From NCBI GenBank assembly GCA_019693395.1, contig JAAMXP010000676.1:1-64000 (forward strand): a stretch of 64,000 nt of DNA, in the 5' to 3' direction. The translations under genes were made by a program, and so were the position numbers. Positions 23,639 through 35,268 of this stretch are shown piece after piece. Each line of letters starts with the position of its first letter. Position 1 is the first letter of the stretch. Under the pieces are notes generated by a model. It saw only the letters and a list, made by a program, of their open reading frames with translations, was not told where the DNA came from and did not search any database. This stretch comes from Ettlia oleoabundans (Eukaryota > Chlorophyta > Chlorophyceae > Chlamydomonadales).

Positions 23639-26600
23639 TCAGTTGCTAGCCTCCAGAGTAATTGTGAGGTGCTCTGTAGTGTCGGCTCGCAGCACCTCCA
23701 CATCAAGCTGCAGTTCATGTACATGACAGGGTGTCAGCCGGGGAGGGGGGNNNNNNGGTCAGAGTCTCGGATAGGATCAGGAGTTGCTCATCAACAGTTG
23801 CTCGTGCAAACAATAACAGGTGTCAGCACTCTTTGTGGGGGTGCTAAGTGGTGTGTGATGTCAGGGCGAGCCCCGCTTGCGCCCTTGTGCACCTTGTCTC
23901 CCACCGAGCACTTGTCCAGTATACGGTAGAGGTCCGAGGCGGTGTTGATGCGCTTGCTGTTGATGCTCAGGATAATGTCGCCCAGCACCAACCTGCGCGC
24001 TGGGTGGGGGTGGAGAAGGGATGAGGGCCGGGGTCGTCCATGAACGAACCTTTTTCATCTTTAGGCAAGCCTGGGGTTGCAGAACTACTGGTGTGGTGGC
24101 TGTCAGTGCCGTATTGATGCGCGCATAACAGCAGTTGTTATGTATGACACAACGACAAAGCGGCGGCGCAACACAAAGGAGGCTGAAGGATGCGCCTCCT
24201 GGCTGACGTACCTGCCGTACTCATCCCTAGTAGAGCCACGGATTCCTGCCTTGGCAGCCGGGCCGCCATCCTTTGCATTGAGCACCAGCACACCACTGAC
24301 TCCTAGCTGCTCTACTGCATCCAGCAGGCAGCACAGCCAGCATGATGGGTAACACCCTGGTGGACTCCTGGGGGACACAGCATGCAACCAACAAGACAAC
24401 CACAGCCACAGGCATGCCACACTCCGAAGCATGTGTGGGCAGTCGGCACCCAGCACCACTGTGGGCGCAGCGATACCGGCGCACCCGATTGGTCTGGTGC
24501 AAATGTGATACCCATGATGGGCCGCACAACCTTGCCGTACTTGATTATCTGCAGCGGAGCAGGCCAACAGCTGATCAGCAATAAGGAGGCAGTGGGACGG
24601 CAAGAGGCGCTGAAGGCGGCTGAAATCAACAAAGCAGCAGTTGCCAAGAGGTCCAGGCGGCCTTGCCACTAAGTTAGGCATAGGCACAGGCAGCCCGCCC
24701 GCCATTGTCAAACCTCAGGGCCACTGCCGAGGCAAGGAGACAGGCAGGCAGGTGGCAAGGAGGCAAGCCAGGCACATGCTGCCATGTGCAGGCGGTGAAG
24801 CAGTGCATCTCGATAATGCAGCCACAGATAAATGCTTGCCTGCTCTACACTGCTCCTCACAACATCAACGGGAATCGCGAAACCCACACCCGCACTGTTG
24901 CCTGCAGACAATATGCCAAAATGCAAACACGCAACGTGGGGCTGCACGCTGACCAGCTAGCTCGTTCCCTTGTAGCTCATGAACTGCCTGCCCATGGAAC
25001 AAACCAAAAAGCAGGCCCCAAAGCAGCTTGCCGTCACACTTCCAACAGCCCAGAGGCATGATCGCGAAAAGTGCCGGGGTATGTGAGCTGCTCACCTGAC
25101 TGACTATAGATGGCCGTGTTGATGCCAATCATGCTGCCGCTGCTGTCCAACAGGGGGCCGCCGCTGTTACCTGCAGGCAATACCGACCCCATCCAATCGT
25201 TGGGATGCAAGCTCCTGCTCCCACATCGCGAGCAATCCAGTACCGAGGGGGCAACCCGTGCCAAGCCAGCAGAGCAACAAATGAGCGTGCAAGGGCAAAC
25301 AATCTGCATTTGGGTAAGTGCTGGTAGGCAGGCTGCAATCGCCCAGAGGCCGAGCGGCCCGAGCGGCTGGCAGATGGACCTGGGTTGATGGCGGCATCTG
25401 TCTGGATCACGTCCTGGATGGGCCGCCCCGTGTTGCCTGAGTTGATTTCCCGCCCCGTGCCGCTGATCACGCCTGCGCTAACAATGACAGCACAGGCACA
25501 ACACAAGACAGTTGGAGTCAGGGCAATCGCCAAGACCACATGTTACTCAGGCACTGCTAGGGAAGACCCATCAGATTTAAGTACATTCACATATGCCATG
25601 TGCTGCTGGTAAAAGGCTCATGCTGTTTTGAGGTGGCAGCATCAGTGCACTAACGCCACCTGCCTGCTGTCAGTGTGTGGTCCAGTCCGAACGGGTTGCC
25701 TATTGCAAACACTTTCTGCCCCACTTCAAGATCCGAGGATTCACCCAACCGCAGGGGAACCAACGGGGCCTGCAGCAAGGTGGCTGACAACGAGGTTCTC
25801 CAACACACTGTATGTGGTCGGCGCTGGTCTCAACTGCAAGAACAGGCACTGGCTGCCCAACAGCTGGTGGTGACACATACAGGGAAGCAGCTTGCCTTCA
25901 TGTTTGCTGTATCTATTTGCAGCACAGCCACGTCCTTGTCCTCGTCATATCCCACCACCTTGGCAGGCTGGCCCTCACCGCCTGACAGCGTCACCTGCGC
26001 CACAATCACTGCCAGGTCACTCCAAACATCTCCCCGTGAGCAAAGCGAGGAATGCCACACAAGCAAGGGCACCACACTGCTGCCCATGCATATCCTGGGC
26101 ATGTGCTTGGCGCCTGTGCTTAACACGCAGCTTTGAATGCATCGCAGTTTGCACATACACCATCGTTGACAGTTGATGTCAGAGCGCTGCATTTGCTGCC
26201 AGCAGCCCCACAAAGCACACATAGCGGCCGAGTACCCCTTGTGTCACACCCACCAGTACATCAGATGCCCCTCGAATCACGTGGTAGTTTGTGACGACAT
26301 GCCCCTGCTTGTCCCACACAAACCCTGCAGGTAGGAGGTGGCCCGTGTAGCGGGTGTGTTGGGGTACTGCTGACACAAATCCATTCCAAACCTACCAAGA
26401 ACGTTGTGCAGCCTGTGCATGGTGTTAAACGGGAAATTTTGCAGTTGGTGTAGATGCAGCAAGTAGACGACGCCTACGTCACACATACCTGAGCCCTCGC
26501 CCTGCGGAATTTCCAGCATGTTGAGGGTAAACGCGTCCCTCCTGCAATATAATGACCATGGTTCACAGCTGCTCAGGGCTGCAGCACTATTCAAAGCAGT

Positions 26601-27158
26601 GCAAGCAGCATGTGTTTGGCACGATAACCAACAATGGGCAGTAGGCGCTGTCTGCGGCTAACCGTGTCGTCAAGCTAGTGATGTAGACTACACTAGGTTT
26701 GCTGCGTTGAAACAGCTGTATCGTGGCCTTCTCATCCGGTGTGAGGACAGCTCTGGCGCATGCTGCATCTAGAGGCGTGCCAATTAGTAGCGCCGCCGCG
26801 GCCGCCAACCCCGCCAGGCCTGCCAGCACTCGCTGCTGCGGTGGGTGCGAGCCGAATGAGGCAACAACATGGGCAGGCTGTTCCCCGTCCCTTTGTCGGC
26901 ACTGCAGTCGCGAAACAGAGGATTGCGGCCGTGCTGGCAGTGGACGACTTGCTGCAGACGAGCCTGCTCAGCAAAAACGTGGAACGCGCAGCCGCGGCGG
27001 CGTTGCGGCGGGAGGTCAGTATGGATTGTGCTTCCTCATGATGGATGCGCAATGTAGTGTAGTTTGCACTCCTTCCAGCGACATTCCAGAGCCTGAGACA
27101 TTCGGAAAAGCCAACCTGAGGCACGCAGACCCGGCCCTCGAAATTGCAGGCTCGGCAT
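23639..27158 (-). CDS. Deg/HtrA serine protease, DEGP1-like, chloroplast lumen
   Basis: Trypsin-like ATP-independent protease with one PDZ domain; plant DEG1 acts in the thylakoid lumen on damaged photosystem II. Thirteen exons: 27158-27116, 26963-26663, 26541-26489, 26324-26254, 25994-25896, 25769-25664, 25472-25380, 25170-25096, 24901-24840, 24548-24485, 24314-24212, 23992-23893, 23707-23639; 412 residues. The N-terminus reads as a bipartite targeting peptide: a Ser/Arg-rich transit region, then a hydrophobic stretch ([16 protein letters not shown]) ending in an Ala-x-Ala type site before RAVLTPDEK. The catalytic triad is complete: His147 (VVTNYHVI), Asp177 (DKDVAVL), Ser258 (GNSGGP). The PDZ spans [21 protein letters not shown] to GDKLDVEVL. 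Introns after the fifth, sixth and ninth exons have GC donors. The first exon and its weak donor (GTTGGC) are inferred from phase and ATG and are least sure. Confidence 0.88.
23751..23756. other. Assembly gap (6 N) in the last Deg intron
   Basis: Six Ns directly after a G-rich run. The flanking exons 23893-23992 and 23639-23707 join in phase 0, so the gap does not affect the protein. Confidence 0.95.
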
Positions 27159-27525
27159 AACGTTTGTCAGGCCAGGAAAAGCTGCCTAAAAGGGTATTTG
27201 CTTTTAACTTGATCCGTGACGTTGAAAGTCAGCCACCACCAAGGGTCGCACTGTCGATGGGTAGTAGGGCTGTGTCGCAGTACAGTGCAAATCGCGCCAA
27301 GGCGCCCAGTGAATTTATGATAGTGACGTGCCGGCACAATGACGCTGTCCTGCTGTGGCGTGCAAGTGGTGCTTTGCGCGCAGCTGCGTCTCTGTGACAC
27401 GTCAGACAGACATCGCGATGCATCCAGCACAGGGAAGCTGGGACAAGTTCTCGATCACCATCCCCCGCGATTGTTTGCATCCCGTATCAATCTGTCCGCG
27501 ATCCGATCACCGCACGAGCCTCAAG
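27159..27525. promoter_or_regulatory. Shared promoter region, Deg protease / UDP-glucose pyrophosphorylase
   Basis: 367 bases between divergent starts. An in-frame upstream ATG for the UGPase lies at 27418, which would shorten the region to 259 bases. No clear core promoter motif was seen. Confidence 0.5.
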
Positions 27526-30500
27526 ATGGCAGCAACTGCGCCACCCGCCCCTGTGGAGGTCGTGGTGAGTGCCTAGTTGCAGATCGCTTGCGATCAACCC
27601 CAGGAACCTTCACAGTGGACAGTCTGCGCGTCAGCCTGCAGTTCACAATTTGATCTGGGGAATAGGGGGCTTCCCCACAAGCCCGGTCACCGCTTGTTGC
27701 GGCGGATCATCCTCACGCTTCTTGGTATAATATTCAGACTGTCGCCAGCCTTCCCCATGCTCCCGTTGCAGCCATGGGAACTGTTCCAGGCGAAAATGGA
27801 GGCTGCAGGGCTGAGTAAGGCGGCGAAGGATGCCTTCAAGCTCAACTATGAGCAGCTTGTGCGAGGCGTGACGGGCCTGGTGAGCCCCCCTCACCCTGCT
27901 CATCTTGCATATAATGCTTGTTATACTTATTCCAAGGGTGTGGCATACGCAGAGTATAGGGTCATGCTCTGGTTCGTTTGCTGGCCTGCTGATGTATGCA
28001 CTGCTGCTTATGTGCCCAGGCTGTTGCTGCCTGCTGCAGGGCGGTAGCGCCGCTGCTGTTGCTGGCCTGGCTGTCTCCTTTGAGCAGCTTGTGCGTGTAG
28101 ACACACTTGCATGCAGGTTCCAGACAGCGACATAGATCCGGTGCAGGAGCTGCCGCGACTGGAGGATTTGAAGCAGTCGGCAGCGCAGGGGGTGGACATC
28201 AAGGTAACACCCTGCCTCCAGCCGCTGCTTCCGGATGCAGGCCAAGCTCAGACCAGCTTGTTCTGTTTATCACCCACCGCCTCCTGGATGCATGCCTGGC
28301 AGCTCTCATGCTTGTCTGAATCACCTCGTCATGATTGTTCCTACTGGCATGGGCCGCCCTGCAGTCGCTGCTGAAGCAGACTGCGGTGCTGAAGCTCAAT
28401 GGCGGGCTGGGCACCAGCATGGGCCTGGAGAAGGCCAAGTCACTGCTGGTGGTGAAGAATGACAAGACTTTCCTGGACCTCATTGCCGAGCAGATCAAGT
28501 ACACACGGCGCAAGTATGGTGAGATCTCAAAGTGGCGTGATGCCCACCCGCTGCCAACCATGGCGGCGCAGCACTGAACTGGAGAACTTGTTGCAGGCTC
28601 GGTTGGCTACATACTGTACTGCAGCACAACTAGGGCAGCAAGTTTGGAAGTGTGCTGGGAGTGGAGGGGCATGGTATGTAATGCAGAAGAGAGGAACACG
28701 GCTTTGAAGGGGTTGGCAGGACAGACAGAAGCTGTACCTGCTTTTTGCTGAGGCCTCCAACCTTCCTCTTAACCGCAGTTGTACTGCCTGCCGTACCGCA
28801 GACTCCAACGTCCGCTTCGTCCTGATGAACAGCTTCAGCACCAGTGCCGACACCAAGGCATACCTGCGCAAGGCACACGCAGGTAGCTGGTGGGCACTGA
28901 AGCCATGCAATGAATTCAGAGCACAGCATGCGGGATGGCTTCAGCCTGGTCTCAGGGACATGGCATCTGGCACATGTGCATGAATGCCAACTGGCCTGGG
29001 GACCCTGACGTTGCCGTGCTGTGCCTAAACCCACGCTGAACACACGCGTGCGTCCAAACCATCCATACCCTTCACCCTTACCCACCCACCCACCCCCACC
29101 ATCTCAATCCAGACCTGCTTGACGAGCCCGACGTGGAGTTGGTTCAGAACATGAGCTGCAAGGTGGACGCCGCCACACTCAAGCCTGCACAGCACCCAGA
29201 GCAGCCAGACATGGAGTGGTGGGTGCTTGCCCCTGCTTGCCAAATGTTGCAAGCGTGGTGCTGGCGTGTGCATGTGTGGTGAGGTTTTGGGGCTGGGCAT
29301 CGGTGGCCGGTTGTCCTGTCCCCTCACAAGGTGTGCTCCATGCATTGCCCCTGCAGGTGCCCACCGGGTCACGGCGACATCTATCCATCCCTGCTGGGCC
29401 GCGGCATGCTGGACCGGCTGATTGCAGGTGACTGCCTGGAGGCTGTGTGAGTGGGTGGATGGTGTCATGGGCCGACCTGCGCAACTTGGCGCTTACTCAA
29501 CCAGGGTTCTCTGCCGTCCTCCGGCACCTGGCTGGGTGCCATTGCCGACTTGGCGACACCGCCAAATGCATGAACCTCCTTGTCGATGTTCACCCCTCCT
29601 AACAAGCTGCTATGCCTCCCACTTATCATTTCTTCTAGCCGCGTCACTTCTGACCTTTTTCGTTCCCCTTGCTCTTGCCCTGTCTCCGCTCTGACCCCTA
29701 AACCACGCCCTGCCACTGCTTCTGCCCAGATGGCATCACGTACCTGTTTGTGAGCAACAGCGACAACCTGGGCGCCACCTTGGACCTGGACCTGCTGGCG
29801 CATTTTGCAGGCACAGACAGCGGGTTCATGATGGAGGTGAGGTGCAATGCAACACCCCCCAACAGGGAACGGGTTGTGTGTCTTGTCTGGTACGCCTTGT
29901 TCTGCAAATGGTATGCTGCCGGTTAGGAACTATTTATTGAAGGTGGGGCCTTTATGTTGCGCTGGGTGAAAGCATGGTAACTGACAGAAGTAAGAGGGCA
30001 GCAGACTCGACCCCTTCACTGTTGAATAGTGTTCTTCATTAGCAAGGGCGTGCTAGGTGGTGGTACTTGACGCGGGTGGGGGTTGCAAACCCACTACGCG
30101 GCTTCTGAGCCATCTACATGCCACTTACCGCGCCCTGATCTGCAGGTGTGCGAACGGCAGGCCAGCGACAAGAAAGGAGGGCACTTGGCGCGGCGCAAGA
30201 AGGATGGGCGGTTGATGTGAGCGGCCTGGCTGGGGGAGCACATGCCCAAAGACTGGCTCTTGCTCAATGGGCATGCCCCGCCTGCCTTGTCACAACGCTT
30301 GTGACAGTGCATGTGTGCCATTGCCAGTGCCTACATCATATGCCCAGCAGCTCCCGCAGCTGCTTGCCGCCTTGCACAACAAAGCTGCGCCTTAACTGGC
30401 TGCGGGTGCAGACTGCGTGAGAGCGCGATGTGCCCGGATGAGGACAAGCCCAAGTTTGAGGACATCACGCTGTGAGTGGGTTGGATGCTCATAGTGAGGG

Positions 30501-32485
30501 CTGTTGCATGCGCATTGTTGTGGGCTTCGGGGTTGCGCAGGTGTCGTGTTATGTGCAGATGGGTTGTTGCAAGCATTGCTGCCGCTGGCTTCGCATATGC
30601 ATGTGCCTATTTGCGGTCCCGGCAGCGATCTGCATGTAGTGGCAGGATTGCCTTGCAGCCACACAGACACAGTTGGTTGCTGTCTTCCTCCACATGAGCT
30701 ATGGCCAGGCCTTTCACCATTTTGCAAAATGCCGTTGCTCCTGCAGGCATAAGTTTTTCAACACTAACAACTTGTGGGTCAACCTGCGCAAGCTTAAGGC
30801 AACCTTGGAGGCCAACGGTGCGTTGCTAACTAGCCATCTGCACGGTTGCTGCACACCCAACAACCACCCGCCGGCAATCGCAGCACCTCACTGTTGCACT
30901 GTGCATATCTCTGCCTATCCTGCAGCCTGCCCTGCATGCGCCGGTCCCCAACTATTTGCTGTCACCCCCGCCAGCGCCATGGGTGCAGACGGCGTGCTGC
31001 ACTTGCCGCTAATCAAGAACAAGAAGACGGTGAACCCGCGAGACTCCTCCTCCACCCCCGTCTTCCAGCTGGTGCGCCCCCCACCCATTCACGGGCAGCG
31101 TGGCCTGTGCCTGGGTCTGCACCAGCTGCTTCCAACCATTTGATGCCTGTCAAGCCAGGGAGGGTGTCTGGAGTATTGCCTCCCAACCACACCATTCAGC
31201 CAATGCAACCTGCACTCACTGTTGCGGGCAAAACACTCCCAAGGAGGCTTGTCTGCCTGCCATTCCTCACATCCCCCGCCTTCTGCTGTGCTCCAAGCTG
31301 TGTTGTGCTGTGTTGGCGCTGCTACATGTATGTATCGCAGGAGACGGCTATGGGGTCTGCCATCGAGTGCTTTGATGATGCGGGCGCAGTGGTGGTGCCC
31401 CGTTCCCGCTTTGCCCCGGTCAAGACCTGCAACGACCTGTTTGCGCTGCGCTCAGGTGGGTGGGTGGGTGGGCTCAATGGACAGGTGTCTTGGTGGTGGA
31501 CAGGTTGGGTGATAGGCGTGTTTCTTCTTTGCCTGATCACAGTGGGGCAGGTAACTGTGAGCAGAATGTGGCAGCCAGTGGGCAGCTGTTCTGGTTGATG
31601 CATTGCTGCTCACTGCCCTGTGCATCCTTCACATGGCTTGCTGCTGTATGCCTGCTTGTCGCCTGGCAATTTTGTTGCCTCACCGGCTGCACTGCACTGG
31701 TGCAGATGCGTACAAGGTGACGGAGGAGAGCACGGTGGTGCTGGCGGCACCTACACCGCCGCTCATCAAGCTGAATGACAAGCACTACAAGTGTGTACCG
31801 CTGGCACTGCTGCAGGATACTAACATGTGTCGCTGCTTCTATGTGTCAGTGTAGATCCACACCCGCTGCATCAGCCGTCTGAATGTGTTACCAGGCCAGG
31901 TTTTGCACTTGCCCCTGCAGCCTCTGCCCAGTGCACCGCAGCGGTTTTGCATGATGCTGGGCAGTGCACCTGGTCCTGTTGTGCACCACAGTGGACAACC
32001 CCCCTCGTTGCCTGCTTAATATCATGTCTGCTCTACCTCTCAGCATGTTTTCCTTCCCCTGCCCTGCCTAAACTGGTCAACTCTGCTTTCAGGCTGGTGG
32101 ATCAGATGGAGGCCTTGGCGCTGGAGGTTCCTTCACTGTTCCACTGCAAGTCGCTGACAGTCAAGGGGGCGGTGCGGTTCTTGGCAGGAGTGGTGATCCG
32201 CGGCGACGTCACCCTCACAAACAGTGAGCTTCGCTGCAGCGCTGGCTCATGCACTGGGCGATCACAGCTCTGTCTGTAGCCATAGGCACCGGTATGGAGG
32301 CAGCAACCATCCATGTGCTACCGTGCCTGTTGGTGTCAGCCTGAGCTACTGGCGTGCTGTGGTGAGACGAGTCCTGACTGCCCGGCCTTGTGCTTTCAAC
32401 GCATTGGGGTGCAGGCACCGAGTCAGCTGTTGATGTGCGGGAGCGCACCTTTGAGGATGTCTCGGTGGAAGTCAGCAAAGAGTAG
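27526..32485 (+). CDS. UTP-glucose-1-phosphate uridylyltransferase (UDP-glucose pyrophosphorylase)
   Basis: Makes UDP-glucose from glucose-1-phosphate and UTP, a cytosolic step for sucrose, cell-wall and glycolipid synthesis. Sixteen exons: 27526-27564, 27772-27879, 28117-28203, 28365-28518, 28802-28882, 29113-29218, 29357-29427, 29730-29836, 30146-30216, 30412-30471, 30747-30817, 30989-31071, 31341-31455, 31706-31790, 32093-32223, 32415-32485; 479 residues, normal family length. Motifs: LKLNGGLGTSMG nucleotide-binding loop, NSDNLGA, FNTNNLWVNL, VPRSRFAPVKTCNDL with the conserved Lys, and a C-terminal beta-helix. ILRESAMCPDED, LPLIKNKKTVNPRDSS and ETAMGSAIE recall bacterial (actinobacterial) members more than plant UGPases, from memory of the family. 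An in-frame ATG at 27418 would add 36 residues; 27526 is preferred because MAATAPP fits a short cytosolic start. All introns are GT-AG. Confidence 0.92.
28081..28095 (+). repeat. 15-base intronic copy of UGPase exon 2 sequence
   Basis: TGAGCAGCTTGTGCG in intron 2 repeats 27849-27863 of exon 2 exactly. Both copies read EQLVR, and the intronic one sits at the end of an open stretch after a CTGCAG acceptor-like site at 28034-28039. Confidence 0.7.
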
Positions 32486-32948
32486 CGTGGCGGTTTAGGG
32501 AGACTAGCCGACATCCACACACTGGCGCCCAACACGACTGATGCTCAGCTACCAGCGCAGAGTTTTGTCAGGGTCTGCAGCTCAATTCATGAGCAGCTGG
32601 AGCGCTAGCACCATTGGGGCTGGCACTCAATCTTTTGAAGGGCCCGTATTTGTTGAAGCTTGTTGCACCTATTGAGGCAGAACATCAGGAAAAGTTGCAA
32701 CACACAAAAAAATACCATCAGCAGCAGTAACTGCTTAGGGTTGCATCACATGGCATAGGTGCGGCAGGGAAGCTATAAACAGGGTACAGGTGGGTGACAT
32801 ATTCACCGATCCTTTCACAAAACAAACAGTAACATTGACGGGTAAATGGAAAACCAGCTGAAACTGAGCTGCTGTACTGACACTGTCTGTTCACTGGGAC
32901 CAGCTGTTGGTTGGTGACAAAGCAGCTGCTGGCCACACTGCTGTTGCC
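32486..32948. other. Convergent 3' region between UGPase and TFIIE beta
   Basis: 463 bases, both 3' untranslated regions expected. No coding exon and no clear TGTAA seen; an A-rich tract is at 32704-32712. Confidence 0.5.
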
Positions 32949-34779
32949 TCACAAGGTCTCGATGTTGGTGGGTGCCTCCCCCTCGAGCAGGTGCTTGAGG
33001 TGAACGTTGGTGACGCGCGTCAGCCGTCGCACCTTGCGTGCCTTCTTCTTCTTCTCACGCGCCTCACGCTTCTCCACCACCTGCCGTGGCGCGGGCTTGA
33101 TGCCTGTGAGGCAAGGGAAAAAAGCACAGGGTGAATGCGGTAGCAGCACTAAATCCTTTTGGAAACGAGGCCATGGTGCAGCTGCTCTTTGCACCTGAGC
33201 AAGCAGTGCTCGAGAAAACCAGGGCACAGCCTCACTACCTCTACCCCTCATCATGCCGATGAAAGCAACCTTGGGTGCTGGCATGAGCTGCTGCGAAAGC
33301 GCCGTGTTCATCCCAGTTGTTCACGTACCTATTTGCTGCAGTGCTGCCTGCACCTCGTCCGCGTCGTCTGGCAGTTGCTCCCCCACCGACAGCCACAGCT
33401 CCTGCAGGTCGTGATCCACCCGCAGCTGCACGCGCACATCAACCGGGTAGAACACCTCCTTGCGTGCCGCCTCCGCGGCGGGCAGGCTCAGCACCAAGCC
33501 CTCGCGCTTCAGCTCCTGCGGGTCACACCCAGGATGGGCAGCAGAGGCACGACATGACAGGACTGTGAGTGGGGGGCGGGTGGGTGAGTGTGGGGGTGAG
33601 TGGATGAGGGGGGGACAGCGCAAAGAACACATGGCATGATACTTAGGTGCTGGATTGCACAAGATGGTGTGCTGTTGTTTGCAGTCGCATGCAGGCAGGC
33701 AGGCAGTGTTGTATGGCACCCAGCAACCCTAGGCGTCGGTTGGTGTGTCCAGCTGGCGGCTCACCGCCAGATCAGTCTGCACCCCGGGGTATGCATCCTG
33801 CAGCTCCCCAAGTGCCGCATAGCCCTCCCCCTGCCGCTCCTTGCGTCGCATGTACTCGAGCAATTCCTGCTTGCTCCGCACGTTGGCCACCTCTGCAAAT
33901 TTGCAACCAGATGTTCAAAGTGTGCAAAGTAGCAAGAACACATGCAGGTTGAAGAGGAACCAGACGGGCAGTCCCGATAGGCAGGTTGAAGCATGATAGC
34001 AAACGGAAGGTGGGGGGGGGGGCGCGCGGGCGTCTGCATACAGATAGCTGCCGTGAGTCTGCTTTTTTCACCTGGCTGGTAGGCATACAGTCCATCCTCC
34101 TGCACCACCACCTTGTTGTTGACAGCCAGAGCCTGCGCCAGCTTCTGATCTGACTGGGGGTCGCTGCAGGGCAAGGAAGTAAGGGACACGAAATGGCGGT
34201 CGAGACACTGTACTCACTTGGCGTATCACAGCCCACGCGACTTGTGTGCAGGGCATGGCACAAAGGAAGGCGGGTAAGGCCAGAACACTCACTAGCCGGT
34301 GGCGGCGGCGATGGCCTGCGGACGTTGCGGCTCGCCGGTAGCTCGCAAGAAGTCAACTATGGCTTTTAGCTTAGCTCCTATGGGCATGCCCTGCTGCGTC
34401 TGACGCTGCCTCCAATTGGTAGTGGCAGCAGCGCCTGCAGCAGAGGCCACAGACGCGGAGGCCTCCCCCGACTGGCCAGACGCAGACTTGCCGCCGCGGC
34501 CCCGGCCCCCGCCAGCCCTGCCACCGCGACCGCGCCCTGCACAGCGCAAATACTGCAGTCAAACCTAAGTTCGAAGTAACAGCTATCACCTAGATAGAAG
34601 CCGGTCCATGCAGTGAGTTGGTAAGGCAGCGGTGTGCACCGCCCGCTGGCACAGTCTGTACCTGCGCCGCCCTTGGCCAGCTTGTCCTCCCGCTCCTGCC
34701 GTGCATCAGCCTGTACCCGCAAAGCCTTCTTTTGGCCCTGCTTGAACTGAGCCACCAAAGCCTGAACCCGCGACGACAT
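32949..34779 (-). CDS. Transcription initiation factor TFIIE, beta subunit
   Basis: Smaller subunit of TFIIE, which recruits and regulates TFIIH at RNA polymerase II promoters. Six exons: 34779-34662, 34536-34293, 34163-34072, 33892-33765, 33515-33329, 33103-32949; 307 residues, phases consistent. After a basic N-terminus and a Gly/Arg-rich RG-repeat stretch comes the first winged helix (GAKLKAIVDFLRATGEPQRP to VVVQEDGLYAYQPE), then the second (NVRSKQELLEYMRRKERQG to FYPVDVRVQLRVDHDLQELW), as in human GTF2E2. The terminal KREAREKKKKARKVRRLTRV is the family's basic tail, here followed by THLKHLLEG-like residues. The RG-rich insertion is not in the animal protein. Divergent from the ClpR gene. 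Confidence 0.88.
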
Positions 34780-35268
34780 TTTGGCTGCAGTTGTTTTGCT
34801 GGCGGCAGCACGCCGCCACCACTCTAGCCCCGGTGTTCCGCGTGACCGGCTTGCAACTTCCCGTCAGTCAATGCTGGAGAGACGGCACATGGTCCGAGAT
34901 CCGTGGGATCCCGTAAAGCGCGCTGCGCGAGACTTGGAGCGATCCCGTCCAGGTCCAGAGGGCCAAGTGATCTGCTGGCCGTCAACAGGCTAAGCGCAAC
35001 GACTGGAGTATGTGAAATACAACAAAGTGCAGCGAGGGGCTCTGACTCTGCCCTTCTCCCCATGCGGGCGGGGAGGCTGGAAGAAAGAAGCGGTGGAGCT
35101 AAGGCTGTGCAATTCTGCCGCTGGCAGCACAACAGCGATTGCCGGGGGCTTCGCGGTACAAAGCGCTGAAGTTGCGCAGCATTCGAGCTTGCACACACCG
35201 CCCTTCTCACACACCGCCCATTTTTTAGCGAGCAAGCGGTGATAGAACCTTAACACAAGTCATCTAGG
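34780..35268. promoter_or_regulatory. Shared promoter region, TFIIE beta / ClpR3-like
   Basis: 489 bases between divergent starts with no supported exon. Both promoters must lie here. Confidence 0.5.

Noticed and set aside
28040..28100. Extra UGPase exon reading GGSAAAVAGLAVSFEQLVR
   Set aside because: Family alignment runs directly from VRGVTGL to VPDSDID without it, so it is kept only as a duplication finding.
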